Of a DNA stretch of 64,000 nt, positions 34,791 to 47,372 are shown in pieces. The notes beneath the pieces are model-generated. The model was given only the letters and a program-made list of their open reading frames with translations, was not told the origin of the DNA and ran no database searches. How positions within the stretch are numbered: the first letter of the stretch is position 1; each line of letters opens with the position of its first letter. A program made the translations under genes and the position numbers. The DNA is taken from positions 7,473,743 through 7,537,742 of the forward strand of contig NC_088778.1 of the NCBI RefSeq assembly GCF_954871325.1. The letters run 5' to 3'. This DNA is from Gordionus sp. m RMFG-2023 (taxonomy: Eukaryota > Nematomorpha > Gordioida > Chordodea > Parachordodidae).

Positions 34791-36174
34791 TTTTGTTAAG
34801 AAATTAAAGTAAGTTTTCTGCATTAAATTTATTATAAATAAAATGTCTTAAATTAACAATATTTTAATTATATCATCAAAGCATTTTTATTATATTATAC
34901 AATACAAATGCCGAATATTTCAAAAGAATAATTGACCAATATTAATTTATTGAATATAATTTAAATTAATTTTATTTGGTACACATAAATTGACCAAAAA
35001 GGTATAAAAGATATATGTATGTACTGGATGTAAATCACTTTCTGATTTAATTTGATTATTTTTTTGCTTTTGAATTTTTTACTTTTAGTCATCATTGTAG
35101 TAATTTAATAGCAATTTTATACTTCTGATAATTGTACTTAAAACTCATATTTATATAACTAAGTCATGATACTTTAACTTCTATTACTTAAATATTTATG
35201 TTGCAATTTTATTGGATATTTAGAATAATGGATAAAACAATTGACTTGTGTGGAATCATTTATTTAGGCACTACTGTTAGTTAAAATGCTAATTTAAAAG
35301 TATGTTTTGAGATTGTTAAGCAATGCCCCATATAATCTTTTTGAACAAATTTAACAAATTAATTTATTATTATATATTCCGTATATTTATAGAAGGGGGG
35401 GGGGGGTGTAGGAGGTAGGATTTACAGACGAGTTTGCTTCCTATATATTTTCAGTTGTGCAGACGCTGACATTATTATAATAATTTGAGCAAAAAATTGT
35501 TAGAGATTATATAAAGCAGTGACTTATAAAATTCTTAAATAAAATATAATCTTTATAATATTTTTTAAAAAACTAATCTGACTTCGTTAAAAATAATTAA
35601 TATAATTTTTATAATAAAAATATTAATATTATTTTTATTACGATAAGAAGAATTACTATTATTTTTCCTAAAATTTACTACGTTAAAAAAAATATACGTG
35701 AGGGAAGCAAATTTAATATTACTTATTTTTTTAATAAATAAAGTGAAAATCATGATACTGTATTGTGTAATTTTACATTGAAAATAAAATCATTAGGGAA
35801 GAAAATAAAAAAAATGTCCACTTGTTTATTAAATAAAAGAGAAAAATCTTTTATATTATATTTTTTTCCTTGCTTTTTTAAAATAAAAATATTTTTATTT
35901 TTAAAAAGCAATAATTAATGTTTAATATAAGATTATCAGAGTTGTATAAAAATCAAATCTGGTTATAACTTTTTTTAACGCTTTTTTATCTAAAAAATAA
36001 AAATATTTAAGTGCAAATTTTATCTCATATCTATGAACATATAATTTAAATAAATGTATATTATAAAAATATTTAGACCAATATAATAAAAAAAAAATAT
36101 AGTATTAAAACATATATAAAAAAAGATATAAATATTATTATTTTTCCATTTATATCTAAAGATATTAGTTCAAG
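34791..36174. other. AT-rich stretch
   Basis: No gene. It contains a run of 13 or so G at about 35395-35408 and the inverted dispersed repeat at 35565-35740. Confidence 0.4.
35565..35740 (-). repeat. Dispersed repeat, copy 2 (inverted)
   Basis: Reverse complement of the 2665-2820 repeat. The 62-codon open frame over it is a shadow. Confidence 0.7.
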
Positions 36175-36182
36175 ATTGTAAA

Positions 36183-38782
36183 TAGTGAAGGTCAACGGTC
36201 CGGTCCTATCGGTCTTAGACCGGGACCGAACCGGACCGATTGTCGGGCCGATCTTTTTGTTGAGGACCTTTATTAATATTTAAGTTTACTTTACTTTTCA
36301 ATTAATATAATTTTTTTGTATATTTTATTTTATGATATTTTTCTAGAGGAGTTATTTTAGATTTTGTTAATTTTTTTTTTACAATATGAAAACCATAAGT
36401 TTGTCCAAGAAACATTTTACTTATAGTCCTAATAAAAAACATAGAATATGTGTTCCCTGTAATACCAAATTTAACATATCGTCAGCAACAAGTAACAAAA
36501 TAATTGTTTATAATTTTTTAAGCAATTTAATCAAAATAAGCAGTATTATTATTAAAATATTTTGGTTATTATTTATATATATCTATTTTTCCTTAAGAAA
36601 CTGTCTGAATAATTCACTGTCAAAATAATTTAACCTTATTCTTAATAAAATAATTAGGTACCTTAAGCAGACATGATAAAACATAAAATTTATACTTCTA
36701 ATAATGAAAATGAAAATATCTCAAAAACACAATCTACTCTTAATTTAAATATGCCCTCCACAAGTACAAAATCACTTTCTTCAATACCATTGGATAAATT
36801 CCAAACAGATCATATGAATCAACTCATTACAAAATAGGTAATAATGGACTATCTGCCAATGAAGACTTTTGAAAGTTCAGGTCTTCATAATTTAATCAAA
36901 TATTTAAACTCAACTGCTACAATTTGGTCAAAAAACAAAGTTAAAAATTTTTATACAGCTAATTTTGAGAAACTATGAAATTCTCTAAAAGATATTTTAA
37001 TTAAAATAATTCTTTACTAAGCTTTACCACAGATATGTGGAGCAATAAAAATAAAATTTCATTTATAGCCATTACTGCACACTATATTGATTCTTCTTTT
37101 ACATTAAAAAATATTTTACTTGATATAAATCATATCCCATTTCCTCATACTTCTGAAGAAATATCCTTAGCTATAAAAGAAGTAATTGATGTATATCAAT
37201 TAAAGGAGAATATACTGGCCTGTACTACAGATAATGCCAATAACATCCTAAAAAGCATGGATATTTTGCAGAATATTTATAAGGAACAAAAATTTAAAGG
37301 CTTTAGATGCTGTGCCTATATTCTAAGCCTAATATCTCAGGAAGGTTTATCATATATTACAACTATAATAGAAAAGTGTAGAGACATAGCCTTTTCTATA
37401 AATAAATCACCGAAAATAAATCAAGCATATGTACAAATATGTGAAAATAAGGGTATTACAAAATTTAAAATCCCTTCTGATATCCCTATTAGATGGAATA
37501 GCTCCTATTTAATGATGAATACAATTTATGAGGTATTTACATTTTTATCCAATTATTTTTAAAAAATATTTAATTTTTAGAACATGGATGCTATAGAAGA
37601 AGTACTTTTTTTGAATTACAAACAATTTAAAGGTGTTTTCTTTACTGAGTGTGAAAAAGAAGACCTTAAAGAGGTAGATTTTCTAAGGCCCTTCTATAAA
37701 ACCACACTTGATTTATCAGGATCCAAATATACTACAGTTGGGATTTTCATGTTATATATGGAGAATATAAATAATGAAATTTTAAATAATATAAAAAAGG
37801 ATAATAACAATACAAGAAAAGAAATTTTTAATAACATGCTGGTTAAAATGCAGAAATATCTCAAAGAATTATTTTGCTATGAATCATATGTCACAACATT
37901 ATTGGATCCGAGATTAAAACAAGTTTACATGCCTAATACTCTTAATAGAATTGAGTATATGACCAAATTTTCAAAATATTTAAGGAAAATAGAAAATAAA
38001 AAAAATACAGGAATAACGGATTTTCAGGTATATTTTTAATTTTTATTTATTAAATCCTAATTTTCAAACATTTGTGCCAGGAAGAAATCAATGAATTTAG
38101 TTTTTTAGAAAAAATTTTATCCCAAAAAAGAAATTCAGAAGGGGATTATATATCGGCAGAAATCATTAAAGAAAATATATCAGAACTTCACACCTATTTG
38201 AATGAACCTCTTGTTTCATTAAAGGATGACATATTAGTATGGTGGAAAGCCAATAGTGAAAGGTCTTTTATATTTTTTAAATAGTCAATATAGTTTATTA
38301 TATAGATTTCTAGTCCTCTCATTAGCAGCTAGAAATTTTTTAGCAATTCAAGCAACATCTGTCCCCTGTGAACAAATATTTTCGAAAGCAGGAGATCTTG
38401 TCACTAAAAAAAGGAATAGGCTTTCAAACAAAACAATACAAGCTTTGATGTGTATGGGCTCTTGGTTAAAGAATGGAATAGATCTACCACCTCCATTAAG
38501 TCCATCTTTTAATTCCTTCCAAGGAAGTTCTACAAACAAAGACATTAGCATTTATTTAAATTAAATATTTGTATTAATTATTATATTATTCATAATTAAT
38601 TTTATATTGTTTATATAATACTCTTATATTTAATAAAATGATAAAACAAATTAAATTAGGTTAAAAAAATATGTTTTTTAAAAACAACGGTCTGGATCGG
38701 TCTTTTTTTAAGGACCGTGGTCCGGTCCGGTCCGAGGGTATCGGTCCAGTCCTGACCAAAGACCGGACCGTGACCTTCACTA
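36183..38782 (+). mobile_element. Young hAT transposon with perfect 8-bp target duplication
   Basis: 2,600 bp flanked by ATTGTAAA at 36175-36182 and 38783-38790. The ends are TAGTGAAGGTCAACGGTCCG at the left and the complement of TAGTGAAGGTCACGGTCCGG at the right: a terminal inverted repeat with one extra base on the left. Subterminal regions are packed with GGTCCGG/CCGGACC units. An 8-bp duplication is the hAT hallmark and its perfection indicates recent insertion. One transposase gene fills the interior. Confidence 0.95.
36386..38564 (+). CDS. hAT transposase gene (BED finger, RNase H core, hATC), small introns
   Basis: Exons 3' of about 37020 join cleanly: to 37532, 37581-38027, 38081-38262 and 38306-38564 (stop). 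All introns are GT-AG and about 43-53 bp. The joined product reads SFTTDMWSNKNKISFIAITA (catalytic Asp region), ACTTDNANN, IPIRWNSSYLMMNTIYE, LDPRLKQVYMP, ILVWWKANSER and then FLAIQATSVPCEQIFSKAGD (hATC). Upstream, KHRICVPCNTKFNISSATS (36450-36500) and TLSRHDKTH (about 36660-36690) give a BED C-x2-C / H-x3-H finger across an intron. Between them a straightforward reading meets stops near 36836 and 36977 and a frame change near 37010. So the copy is either lightly damaged or has introns I cannot place. Confidence 0.88.
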
Positions 38783-38945
38783 ATTGTAAAGGATATTTTT
38801 ATCATGCAAAGGAATTTATAAATCCTTGCGCCATGATGCCCATTAATTATAAACATTACTATTGATGCACAAAATAATTTTAAGCGAATATATTTATTTA
38901 GAATTTTGTAAAATATTTTTATAGATATTCCGCTGACTTTTAATG

Positions 38946-39103
38946 AATTATTTTTAAAAAATTTTAAATCTATTTTAAAAAATTTTAAATCTATTTTAAA
39001 AAATTTTAAATCTATTTTAAAAAATTTTAAATCTATTTTAAAAAATTTTAAATCTATTTTTAAAAATTTTAAATCTATTTTTAAAAATTTTAAATCTATT
39101 TTT
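38946..39103. repeat. 20-bp tandem repeat, about eight copies
   Basis: Units of TTAAAAAATTTTAAATCTAT, nearly identical; the last three carry an extra T in place of an A. Each contains a self-complementary AAAATTTT core. Confidence 0.92.
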
Positions 39104-39734
39104 GATTTATATTGAAAATAACTTATTGAAAAATTTAAAATTTAGCAATAACATTTATAATTCAGTACTTGATAATTTTACTCAAAAACAAAAAGGAATT
39201 CTACTTAAATTATGAAATAAAAATAAAATAACTTTTTAGATTGTTGTAAACTTGACCCTTCGTCGCTTTTTATTCGCAAACATACTTTAATAGGCTAGGG
39301 CCATATTCACATGGCAACAACCAAGGCTTAGATTATAAAATGAAAGTTTTGATTACCATCAAATAAACAAAGTAAAGAGAGAATTGAAAGTACCCTTGTA
39401 AAAAGATAAAATATTCAGTTATTATGGAATATGAACTTTTAATTAATTATAAGATAAATATTTCCTGATGGATAAATTTTAGCAATTAGTCTTTATATAT
39501 TATATTGAATATGCTCAATAGCGTCACTGGGGGGGGGGCGAAGGGATCAAGCCGTCTGAAAAATTTGAATAGTTCCCTGAAGCAAACTAATTTTTATTTA
39601 TTAATTGAAAATTAACAACCGAGTTCAAAATCACTAATCAACTACATTATACGTTTTTAAATTTAATCACCATGCCTCTTCCTAAAAATATTTCCAAGGT
39701 TCAAACAAGTATAAGAAATATCATAAGTAAGTAG

Positions 39735-41496
39735 CATTGGCGTACGCAGAGGGGGGGGGGCAGGGGCAAATTCCCCCCAAAGCCAAAAAATGCAGATGCC
39801 GGATTATATTTTTCAAAAATATTATTGTTAATATTAATTTATATTTGTTAATATTTATTACTATCTCATATATATATATTTAATTACATTTATTTATCAC
39901 ATTCATCTACTAAGTTATTTTATCAATTAATTTCGATTTCAAGTTTTCCTTGGCGTAATTTACCTGTTATTTAAAAATTTTAGTGGCGTAATATTTATCT
40001 AAATTTCTAGTTAAATAATAATTATATTTGAAACTCCTTGTCCAACAGGGAGAAAGAAATTGCAAGCTTCTCCAACGAGATCAAGTCTCCGCCATCAAGC
40101 AGTAACAGCTTTTATGGAGTTAGAAGAGCCGATTATTAATGCTATTACTGAAATATTACAATGGCTTGAAAGAAATATTTCCTCAGAAGCAAAATTATTG
40201 GATTCAATACTTATTCCAAATTTTTTTTCTCATTAGAATGTATTATTTTATTAGAACTCAAGGAAATTTGATGAAGAATTTCATATTTTATATGTTATTG
40301 TTGAGTCAAAAGCAGAGGTATACGAGTTTAATATTTGTTCCCTCGACTTGCAGCAAGCAAGCTCATCGTCAAAACATTAATATAGGATCAGTAAAAGAGT
40401 ATTATAAAACAAATGTCCCCTCTCCCAACCTTTTTCATATGGTGATAGAAAAAAAATATAAATATTTGTTAGATTTTTATCATGAAGATGTTAAAATATC
40501 TTATGATGCCTTATTAGCTGCTATGATTTAAAGATTAACTATGGTTGATACAGTCCCAAAAAATGCTATGGATGCTTTGCATTATTTCAAACACATTTTA
40601 GATTATACTCCCAATGTATTAAAATGGTTATATATATATTAGCAGCTCTTTAGTAAACTAATGAGAGAACATTCTCTTTTTTAAGAAGAATAACAGAGCT
40701 TTGCAGATACTATTTGCAGGACATGGCCCTGATTTTTTTTTAAAATTTTTTCCGGCCCGGATTTTTTGAAAATAAAATTTTCAGGCCCGGCCCGAATCTT
40801 TTAAAAAAAATTATATTTATTTTTGATATTTATAGCTAATGATGGCGATTTCAAATATTTGGTTTTAAAATATACAGCTCGGCCCGGATATTTTTTCTAA
40901 AAAAATTTTCAGGCCCGGCCCGGGTGTTTTTTTATAAAAAAATTACGGGCCCCGCCCGTGTATATTTAATAAAATTAAAATACGGTCCGGCTCGGGGGCT
41001 GGGCCTGCAAGTCTGTGAAAAACATACCTATGAAATACAAAATCTGAAAGTAGATTGAATGATTTGAATCTTTTGAATATTCATAGGCATTTAACGCCAA
41101 GGAAGGATAGATAATTGAAAAATTAGCTCAAAACATACAAAATACAATTATTCCTAAGAAACTTTTTGTGTATTAATTTTTATTTCCAACATTTAAATTT
41201 TTTATACTTTATATATTTTAAAAGCTCAAAAAATTCAAATTTCAATTTTAGGTCATTTAAGTGATTCATATCGTGGGTTATATTATTCACTTTATATTTT
41301 ATAATTCACATTTATTTTATAGTTTTTCAATGCCGGTTTTATATAATTTTTTTAATTCACATTAGTTTAAAATTGTGTATTAGAAAAGTTATTAGTCCTA
41401 ATAAATTTATGCTTAGTATTTTTAATTAACAATAATATTTCTTAAAAAATTTTATTATCCCCCCCCCCCCAGATCAAATTCCTGCGTACGCGCCTG
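39735..41496 (+). mobile_element. hAT element (DUF4371-like) with perfect 8-bp target duplication
   Basis: Flanked by GTAAGTAG at 39727-39734 and 41497-41504; copy 1 of the surrounding block has one copy of the site. Ends: CATTGGCGTACGCAGAGG followed by G runs at the left, and the complement of CAGGCGCGTACGCAGGAA at the right, with C runs inside. The interior, plus strand, reads TGRKKLQASPTRSSLRHQAV (about 40045-40100), AITEILQWLERNISSEAKLL, SKQAHRQNINIGSVKEYYKT and FHMVIEKKYKYLLDFYHED (40350-40500), the middle region of DUF4371-type hAT transposases. Both the zinc finger and the hATC are missing and frames are broken, so it is a non-autonomous deletion derivative. Confidence 0.85.
40700..41025. 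repeat. Diverged GCCCGGCCCG-rich element nested in the hAT
   Basis: Repeated TTTTCAGGCCCGGCCCG units and TACGGTCCGGCTCGGGGGCT near the right end. Same family as 6000-6123 and 46868-47323, more diverged. Exact ends not resolved. Confidence 0.55.
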
Positions 41497-42640
41497 GTAA
41501 GTAGACATTTGGTTGATAATCCTCTATTATATAGAATTGGTTATTAAATATTAGGTAAATGCCACTTTTACAGGCATATTTGATAGTTATAAAATATATT
41601 ACAGTTAAAATTTAAAAAAATTTTACTACTGCTTTTGATAGTAAATATAAGTAACAATTTGCATTCAATTCTTTAACGCTATCTATTTATTTAAAAATAT
41701 TATTAAATATTAAACATTTTATTATTCAACCCACAATGGATGTAATTTTATCAGATATCTTAACTTCCTTCTCTTTTTTACGTGTTTTAAGGAAAGCTAT
41801 TTTTAGTTTAGAGTAAAATTTTTAATACGATTATATTTTTGATAATATTAAAAACTACTATTATATTAAGATATAATATCCCAACTAGAGGTGGTGCGAC
41901 CATAATATATAAAATTTTAATTGCTATCATATCACTCTGGTCCTTATTTTATAGTTTTTCAAAATGTTTCATTCCTAATATGGCATCCTTGCCATGTAAA
42001 TAACTCAGGCTTAATATATTTGCATAATTATTTCTTCTAAAGATTTTTAGCGTTTTTGTTTTATCAATTGTAACATAATAAATTCTGATAAAATTTACAT
42101 AGTGAGTTATGACTGCAAACTAACCAGTATCTATTATTTGTTATGTAAGTTAAGAATATTTATCCTGCTGCTGAGAGCATAAATGAATAATGGTCAACTG
42201 CCTAGTCGATTATATATCATTAAAAATGGACGATAATCTTTTAGAAAATTTAATATTTTACAGTAATTTTCTCGATTACTTATCTAGCTTCCATAATGAG
42301 AGGAAGCTCTAACTACCATATAGTTTTATGATTAGGATTAGTCGTTTATCTTATCCTTTTAAAGAATTTTTGTTAGGCCTAAAAAAATTTCCTTATTAGT
42401 CAATTCTATAAATATGGTAACACAGCTTTATGTTACCTTTTGTCAATGTATGTTGCTAAGAATAATATCGGTTTTTAAAAACCATTATCAATTGAGGTAA
42501 ACTTTTTTATCAATTGTAATTCTTTAAACAAAAATTTTTTTATATTGGCAATCAAAAATATTTAATATTGTAATAAGTGGAAAAATATCTTGTATTAAAT
42601 AATGCTCCAACCATAATTTTTTTTTTAGTTGAGTGACACC

Positions 42641-43217
42641 CTTGTGAAAGTTCTGCTTTATCATTAATTCAACGTCTAATAAATCAATTGAGAGCGAATA
42701 ACGATTGTTTCACCAAATTAAATGTTCTCTACTAGGCCGGATGTGAATGGGAAATCGAAATACACAATAACTAATATTTTCTAAACTTATAGCTTGATTA
42801 GAGGTAAAAAAAACTTCTGCAATTTTTTTTGATGAGATACTCCTCCTTAAATTATCCATTTTTACAAATGTTGAAAATATAATTAACTAAACATATAACC
42901 GATATTTATATTTCTAAATTGAAAGTTATGAACAAATGGTTCAAAATCATCGAAATTTAATATATCTTTTAATATCATAACTTTTAGATATTTATATCTA
43001 ATATAAATTAAACTATATCTTTTCGCAATATAAAGATATTTTTGAACTATCTCTTTGTGTGCTTCAATCTGGTCTATGTATCACCATTTAATCTTCAATA
43101 AATTATTTATAAAATCATAATTATTTTAATCGACAATTTTTTTTGTATTTTTTGCTTATAACCTGGAGCATGTAATATTATTATATTTATAATATTCAGA
43201 TTAGTTTTTATAATTTT
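42641..43217 (+). repeat. Duplicated unit, copy B, piece 1
   Basis: Matches 32240-32795 of copy A. The minus strand here keeps a 49-codon open stretch starting MDNLRRSISSKKIAEVFFTS and containing CVFRFPIHIRPSREHLIW, homologous to the patches in copy A. Breaks off at about 43217, where the composite insertion begins. Confidence 0.85.
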
Positions 43218-43302
43218 GATGGAAGGCTCAAAAAAAAATACAAAAATAATTATATTTTTATTTTATTTTTTATTAATCATTTTTCTTTAACATTTTGTGC
43301 TT

Positions 43303-43520
43303 TATATATATACAATTTTAATTAACACTTTCTTTACATTTTTTACATATTGAAATAATAAGTTTTTTAAAAGGTTATATAAAAAAATATCGACAAGTTC
43401 GTCCTTAATTTTATAAAAAGTAAAATAAAATTTACGAAAAGGTCATTTAATTTATTTTACAAAAAGTAAAAGAAAGAAAAATATAAAATTTTTTATATTC
43501 AAAAAATTATCTAATTAACA
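43303..43520 (+). repeat. Direct repeat, left copy
   Basis: Matches 48355-48567. Shared landmarks: TTACATATTGAAATAATAAG, TTTTTTAAAAGGTTATATAA, CGACAAGTTCGTCCTTAATT, TTTACGAAAAGGTCATTTAA and TTATCTAATTAACA. Confidence 0.85.
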
Positions 43521-44599
43521 TTTCCTTCATTTTTTAAATGTCTTCTTTCCTCAGTTTCTTATCTTCACTTCCAGTCATTTGTTTCTCAATTCCTCCAATC
43601 ATTTTCTATGTCGTGTCATATTCTCGCTTTTGAACTTGACTTTGAATTTTGAACTTCACTTTGAATTTTCGAATTTTGTTGAACTTGAACTTGAACTTGT
43701 TCACTTCTCCCCCCTCTAAAATTTTTTTCATTTTTTGTAGTTTTCATTTGAAATTTTGTTGTTGTTTAGCCTCAGTCATATCTTTTTCATTGGTTTGTTC
43801 GTAGCTTGTTATCCTTTCTAATCATTCGCTTGTACATCATCCTCACATTAGCTTGTTCATCTCGTTGTTTATTATCATTTTTATCAATGTTTGTAAATAT
43901 ATATTATGATCAATATATTTCATATAAAATAATTTTGGAATAATTGATATGATAATGGAATAAATAATTTATCAGAATCATTCATAAGAATAAGAATCAT
44001 AATTTGGAATATAGAATAATAGAATATTTGGAATTGTCTCATTTTATATTATAATTTTTTATTTATTATTTAATTATTTTTATTTTAAATTTTACTCCTT
44101 TATTTTTAAATTTAAACAATTTTTTTATATCATAATTTCTCTTCAACTTGTTCTTTATAAAAAAAATTCTCTTTCTCCTTCCATCTTCAACATACGATCT
44201 CCATATCATACTCTTAAAAACTTTTTCAGCATCAAGATATTTAATAACCTTGCTTCTCTTTTTTAATATTTGTTTTAATTTTCTTTATTTCCAAAGTTTT
44301 TTAAATTTTTTATTAATTATAAAATTTTTTATTTTATTATTTTCTTTAATTTTTATTTCATTGTTTTTAATAACTATTATTTCTTCAATTCTTATCATAT
44401 GATTTATTTCTTTTAATTTATTAGAATTTATTTCTTTATTAAAATTTGGTATTAATTTACATAATTCAATTTTATTCAAGTTATTATTATTTGATATTTA
44501 TAATTATATTTTCATGCTTTTTATTGTAATATGCACCTTCATAATTTTTACTATCTACTTTTCTATTTTTCTCGATTATTTTTACAAATTTATTAAGTA

Positions 44600-45000
44600 T
44601 GTTTCCAAAAACTTTTATCCACGTCCTTCCCAGAATTGCAATCTTGTCACTTTGGACTACATACGCATTTAAGTTTTGAGTTTTATCTTCATATCTTATT
44701 TTATTTGAACGATTCCTAACACCTCTATTCTTTTCCCATTTTTCAAAATGTTATTTTTTCTGGAATTTTTTTTGGAAACGAGTGAACCCTACCCGGGGAC
44801 CAGTGGCCCCTACAACGGTGAGGGTCCGAAGCAATTGCTTCTTAAAATTGGAAATGGGGTACTTTTAAAAAAAATTTTATATAAATCTTTTATTGTTTTA
44901 CCAAGTGATTTCTGGTTTATGATATAGGACTCGACCTCGTGATTCCCTATACATATTAAATTAAATAATAAATGGGGGGTTTTATTACATTTCAATAAAT
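44600..45000 (-). other. Short retroelement-protease-like trace
   Basis: The minus strand near 44620-44680 reads NLNAYVVQSDKIAILGRTWI. The ILGRxWI block resembles the end of Ty3/Gypsy-type aspartic proteases. It is isolated, broken and short. If real, it is a fossil LTR-retrotransposon fragment, perhaps related to the flanking direct repeats. Low confidence. Confidence 0.25.
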
Positions 45001-45255
45001 TTTAGTCGATGTTTAGCAAATTAGGTTGATTTCTTGAAATTATTTTTCCATTTTCAAAAACATGCCTAAAAATATTAACCAAAATAATACAAATGAATAT
45101 TTAATAATTGCACATGGCATAATATAAGAGATGATAAATTCTTACTACCTCATATACTGCCAATACTTCTTAATACCATGAAAGATTTATTTCTTAATAA
45201 TTTAACCATTTTATCAATGAAATTTTTTTTTATCTAAACAATTAAATAATGATGA

Positions 45256-46800
45256 TTAGAGGTGGGCGCGGGCGGTAATGACCCATCGTGTAACGGTTGG
45301 TCACAGCGTGAGTGTCAATAAATTTTAAATTATTAGGCGTGACAGGGCGTGACGGGCCTTCCCAAAATTTTTCCCGGGCGTGAACATGAATTTCCCGTAA
45401 ATCACGGAAATTTTAATTTTTTTTATAAATATAAACTTGCAATCATATAATTAAAATACATATTTTCTAATTTAATTTAGTTCTTTTTTAAAAAAGAAAA
45501 ATTTTTGAAAACAAAAAATATTCCGGCATTTTATGAACAACATCTGGTGTCACGCTCCTAGTTCTATTTCCTTTTTATGTTTAGGTGTTTTGTCGCGAGA
45601 TTTTTTACTTATACTTAAAAATTTATTTCTAAGCACTCAAGGTAGGCTAATTTTAGATCCTAATTTCAAAAGCTTTAAGTTTTTAATAGACGTAGAAAAG
45701 GAAGATATTTACAAACCAATCTTAAAAATGTGAAATGATATAAAATTAGATGATATGCATAAGTCAGTGCCAACTGTCATTTATAACTTTCCTAATTCAT
45801 CCTACATTCATAAAAAATAATATATTCTAAATGAAACATATTTTTAGATAATTATGATGAAGCATCAATATCTATCGATGAAAGCTGTGTGAATTTAAAA
45901 TATTCATCCCATTAAACAAATGGGACCAGGGGGTGCAGGTTAAGCCGTCGGGTCTGAGTCCCTTATTTGGGATGCAACCTGCGTATCATCCTTTCCTTCA
46001 TCAATTATACAAACCCTCTTACTTGTGGGGAAAATAAAAAAATTAATAAATATTCAAAATTAAATAACTTTATATTTCGCCAATAGTCATTTCAACTAAC
46101 GGCAATTTTTTACATTCTACACATATTTTTTTTTAAACTTTATCACGAAATTTTTTTATCAAAACAAACGAAAATCGCGAATCCTTATTTCTTAAACAAA
46201 AACTTCAATTGGAAATTTTTAAACACAATTATAGGTAGATTTTCATTATTAAATTAAGCTCTTTTTAGAGCCTTCGATACTATTAATATATATTTTTACA
46301 TATTATATAGTTGTAATATTTTAGTGTTTTATCAGTTTTTTTAGAATTATACCAATATCAATATTATCAAAATAAAATTTTAAAAAATAAAACAAATAAC
46401 AATGGCAATATTGGAAGCAGGAAAATTTATTTCCTTTTTTGAGAAAATAAGAGAGTAAAATTTTGTCAGCCCTGGCGTGAAAGGTTATTTTCTGTAAGCA
46501 ATCGCCTATTAAAGGAAAGGCGTATACAATTGAAATAAAAAAAATAGACATTCTTTTTTTTTCTAGGTAAAAATTTGGATTTATAATATGTATTTATTTT
46601 TTGTTATTATGGATTATGGAATTAAAGAAATAAATAGAATAAATTCAAAAAAGTGTAAAAAATTATAGTATTAAAGTTTTGAAAAATTTAAAAACACCGT
46701 GAATTTTCTGGCGTGAATCAAAATATTGTCTTTCGTGAGCGGGCGGGTCGGGTCGAAAATTTTTTAGTGGTAAGCGTAAATGGGCGTGAATATTTTCATT
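45256..46800 (+). mobile_element. Decayed hAT-like element with GGGCGTGA-rich ends
   Basis: The left edge TAGAGGTGGGCGCGGGCGG is followed by GGCGTGAC/GTGACGGGC units. The far side (about 46690-46800) carries GGCGTGAAT, GTGAGCGGGCGGGTCGGGTC and GGGCGTGAATA in the same style. The 66-codon frame at 45533-45733 (GVLSRDFLLI, STQGRLILDP) resembles the hATC end of RICESLEEPER-like transposases, where the family has SESAFS-x-GGRILDP. Much of the gene is gone and the right terminus is not resolved. Confidence 0.55.
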
Positions 46801-46867
46801 GCCATATTTATTTTTTGACATTTAATTTATATTAAAACCATTTTTTCGAGTATTTAATGATTTAAAG

Positions 46868-47323
46868 TAGAGATCTGCAAAGTTAGGCCCAGCCCGTATC
46901 CGGCCCGAACAGGCTTCGGGCCGGGCTCTAGCTTAATTTTATTTAAAATAATCGGGTTCGGGCCGGGCCTAATATTAAAAAAATTTGGGCCGGGTCGGGT
47001 CGGACTTTGTTTTTTTAAATATATCGAAATTTATCAATTTTATATTGAACTTTTTATGTAAAATAAAAATTTTTGATTTTATTTATTTGAAACTAAACGC
47101 CATATAACAATGTCTTTTATTTTGAGTAATTATAAAAATTAATTTCTATATTTAAATAAATTCGGGCCGGGCCGGTAAATTTTTTAAAAAAAAATTTCGG
47201 GTTCGGGCCGGGCCGGCAAAACTTTTTTAAAAATAATTTCGGGTTCGGGCCGGGCCGGCAAAACTTTTTTAAAAATAATTTCGGGGGCCGGGCTTGAAAA
47301 ATTAGGCTTGATGCAGATCACTA
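46868..47323. mobile_element. Complete hAT-type non-autonomous element (MITE) with 8-bp target duplication
   Basis: 456 bp flanked by ATTTAAAG at 46860-46867 and 47324-47331. Ends: TAGAGATCTGCAAAGTTAGG at the left and the complement of TAGTGATCTGCATCAAGCCT at the right. The interior has clustered GGCCCGAAC, TCGGGCCGGGC and GGGCCGGGCCGG units, including a near-perfect tandem of about 45 bp (about 47200-47290). No coding capacity. Relatives at 6000-6123 and 40700-41025. Confidence 0.92.
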
Positions 47324-47372
47324 ATTTAAAGCATAAAAGTAACATATTAAATATCTCTGAAAAATATAAATT

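Larger units (their letters stand above)
39600..42640 (+). repeat. Duplicated block, copy 2, interrupted by a hAT
   Basis: Direct repeat of 14340-15900 (landmarks given there), split by the element at 39735-41496. It runs directly into copy B of the other duplicated unit at about 42641. Confidence 0.75.

Noticed and set aside
38656-38865. Overlapping 64 and 66 codon frames on both strands at the hAT right end
   Set aside because: They lie over terminal-repeat palindromes and are by-products of GGTCCGG units.
45905-45985. Structured RNA suggested by GTGCAGGTT and AACCTGC
   Set aside because: Only one short stem, no conserved RNA family features and no second copy.
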